From Roseivivax sp. GX 12232 (GTDB taxonomy: Bacteria > Pseudomonadota > Alphaproteobacteria > Rhodobacterales > Rhodobacteraceae): DNA of 64,000 nt. The stretch spans positions 248,001 to 312,000 of the forward strand of contig NZ_JAJSEC010000002.1 of the NCBI RefSeq assembly GCF_021272185.1, read 5' to 3'. The notes beneath the pieces were generated by a model, which saw only the letters and a list, made by a program, of their open reading frames with translations, had not been told where the DNA came from and searched no databases. A program made the position numbers and the translations under genes. Below are positions 63,464 through 64,000 of this stretch, in pieces; the stretch's first letter is position 1, and each line of letters starts with the position of its first letter.

Positions 63464-64000
63464 GCCCCGGCGACGCCCGCCTCGGCGAAGGTCGCCATGC
63501 CGCTGTGGCAGGCCACCGCGCCTTTGACCACCGAAAGCGCCAGCGCCGCGCCCGAACCCTCGCCAAGCGCCATGCCCAGGTCGAGGATCGGCTGTTTCTC
63601 CAAAGCCGCGCAGAGCCGGGCGTGGCCGGGCTCGGCGCTCGCGTGGCCGATCATGCAATGATCCAGAAGCGCGGGGTCCGCCGCGGCCAGCGGCGCCACC
63701 GCGGCGCTGCAGATATAGCCGTCGAGCAGCACCGGGATCCGCGCCGCTCGCGCCGCCAGGACCGCGCCGCACAGGGCCGCCTGTTCGCGCCCGCCGAGCG
63801 CCGCCAGCCGCTGCATCGGTGAGAGCCCCCTGTGCCGCGCCAGCCCTGCCTCGATCACCCGCGCCTTGAGCGAGATGCCGGCGCTGTCCGAGCCGGTGCC
63901 GCGCCCGACCCAGGTCTCGGCCGCGCCGCCGAGGGAGACCGCCGCCAGGGCCGCCGCGATGGTGGAATTGCCGATGCCCATCTCGCCCAGCACCAGGATC
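63460..64000 (-). CDS. cobT: Nicotinate-nucleotide--dimethylbenzimidazole phosphoribosyltransferase CobT (N-terminus cut by window edge)
   Basis: C-terminal ~180 residues. Forms alpha-ribazole 5'-phosphate from DMB and nicotinate mononucleotide. LGEMGIGNSTIAAALAAVSL, GRGTGSDSAGISLKARVIE and VLLDGYICSAAVAPLAA are CobT signatures; the catalytic Glu is in the GGRE-to-LCGAVLAA region or near the end and is not assigned here. It is coupled with cobS and, with BluB upstream on the other strand, completes lower-ligand synthesis and attachment. Confidence 0.95.
   Translation of the reverse strand, partial: ILVLGEMGIGNSTIAAALAAVSLGGAAETWVGRGTGSDSAGISLKARVIEAGLARHRGLSPMQRLAALGGREQAALCGAVLAARAARIPVLLDGYICSAAVAPLAAADPALLDHCMIGHASAEPGHARLCAALEKQPILDLGMALGEGSGAALALSVVKGAVACHSGMATFAEAGVAGA

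Overview
The window is a gene-dense, high-GC stretch of chromosome. It looks like an alphaproteobacterium of the Rhodobacterales / Roseobacter type. Evidence: a four-subunit sarcosine oxidase operon, a class II DAHP synthase beside a GlxA/GbdR-type regulator, PstC and PstA in long forms, glutaryl-CoA dehydrogenase beside a LysR regulator, a HupE/UreJ-type protein, and adjacent bluB and cobS/cobT cobalamin genes. A glucosylglycerol (compatible solute) operon suggests a marine or salt-exposed lifestyle. Species cannot be named from the sequence alone. No rRNA, tRNA, CRISPR array, prophage or intact insertion sequence was seen.

Layout. 1-3945: branched-chain amino acid ABC importer (livK-livG-livF-livH, minus strand, livH cut by the edge). 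4285-6827: GlxA-family regulator divergent from class II DAHP synthase. 7017-11642: minus-strand operon gpsA - HAD phosphatase - ggpS - MFS transporter, interpreted as glucosylglycerol synthesis; galU is divergent. 13222-17410: PAS-family protein, yicC, gmk, gamma-carbonic anhydrase and a PLP trans-sulfuration enzyme. 17407-26211: phosphate block (phoR, a lipoprotein histidine phosphatase, trhA on the other strand, then a Pho-box-controlled pstSCAB-phoU-phoB). 26273-33507: patatin, DUF502 protein, pseudouridine catabolism (psuK-psuG), HupE-like protein, and rpsB-tsf. 33855-39424: LuxR-type regulator, fused alpha/beta E1 dehydrogenase, glutaryl-CoA dehydrogenase with LysR. 39565-44677: LysM envelope protein, LOG-family protein, RarD-type permease, host-attachment-family protein with a small partner, superoxide dismutase. 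44841-50562: soxB - small membrane protein - soxD - soxA - soxG. 50767-53904: ccmI, ruvX, DUF1289 and dusA. 54135-55557: a compositionally different sulfotransferase with an empty flank. 55558-58424: copA-cueR copper efflux with a textbook 19-bp-spacer CueR promoter. 58590-64000: iron(III) ABC permease, bluB, a highly structured gene-free region, iron-binding protein, cobS and cobT (cut by the edge).

How it works together. Several units deal with nutrient acquisition (branched-chain amino acids, phosphate, iron), C1 and betaine-derived sarcosine oxidation, stress (osmolyte synthesis, copper efflux, superoxide) and cobalamin lower-ligand assembly. Most operons use 4-bp ATGA start-stop overlaps. 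Several highly expressed first genes (livK, pstS) are followed by hairpins that would reduce expression of the downstream membrane and ATPase genes. The many long opposite-strand open frames are shadows caused by high GC and were left out.
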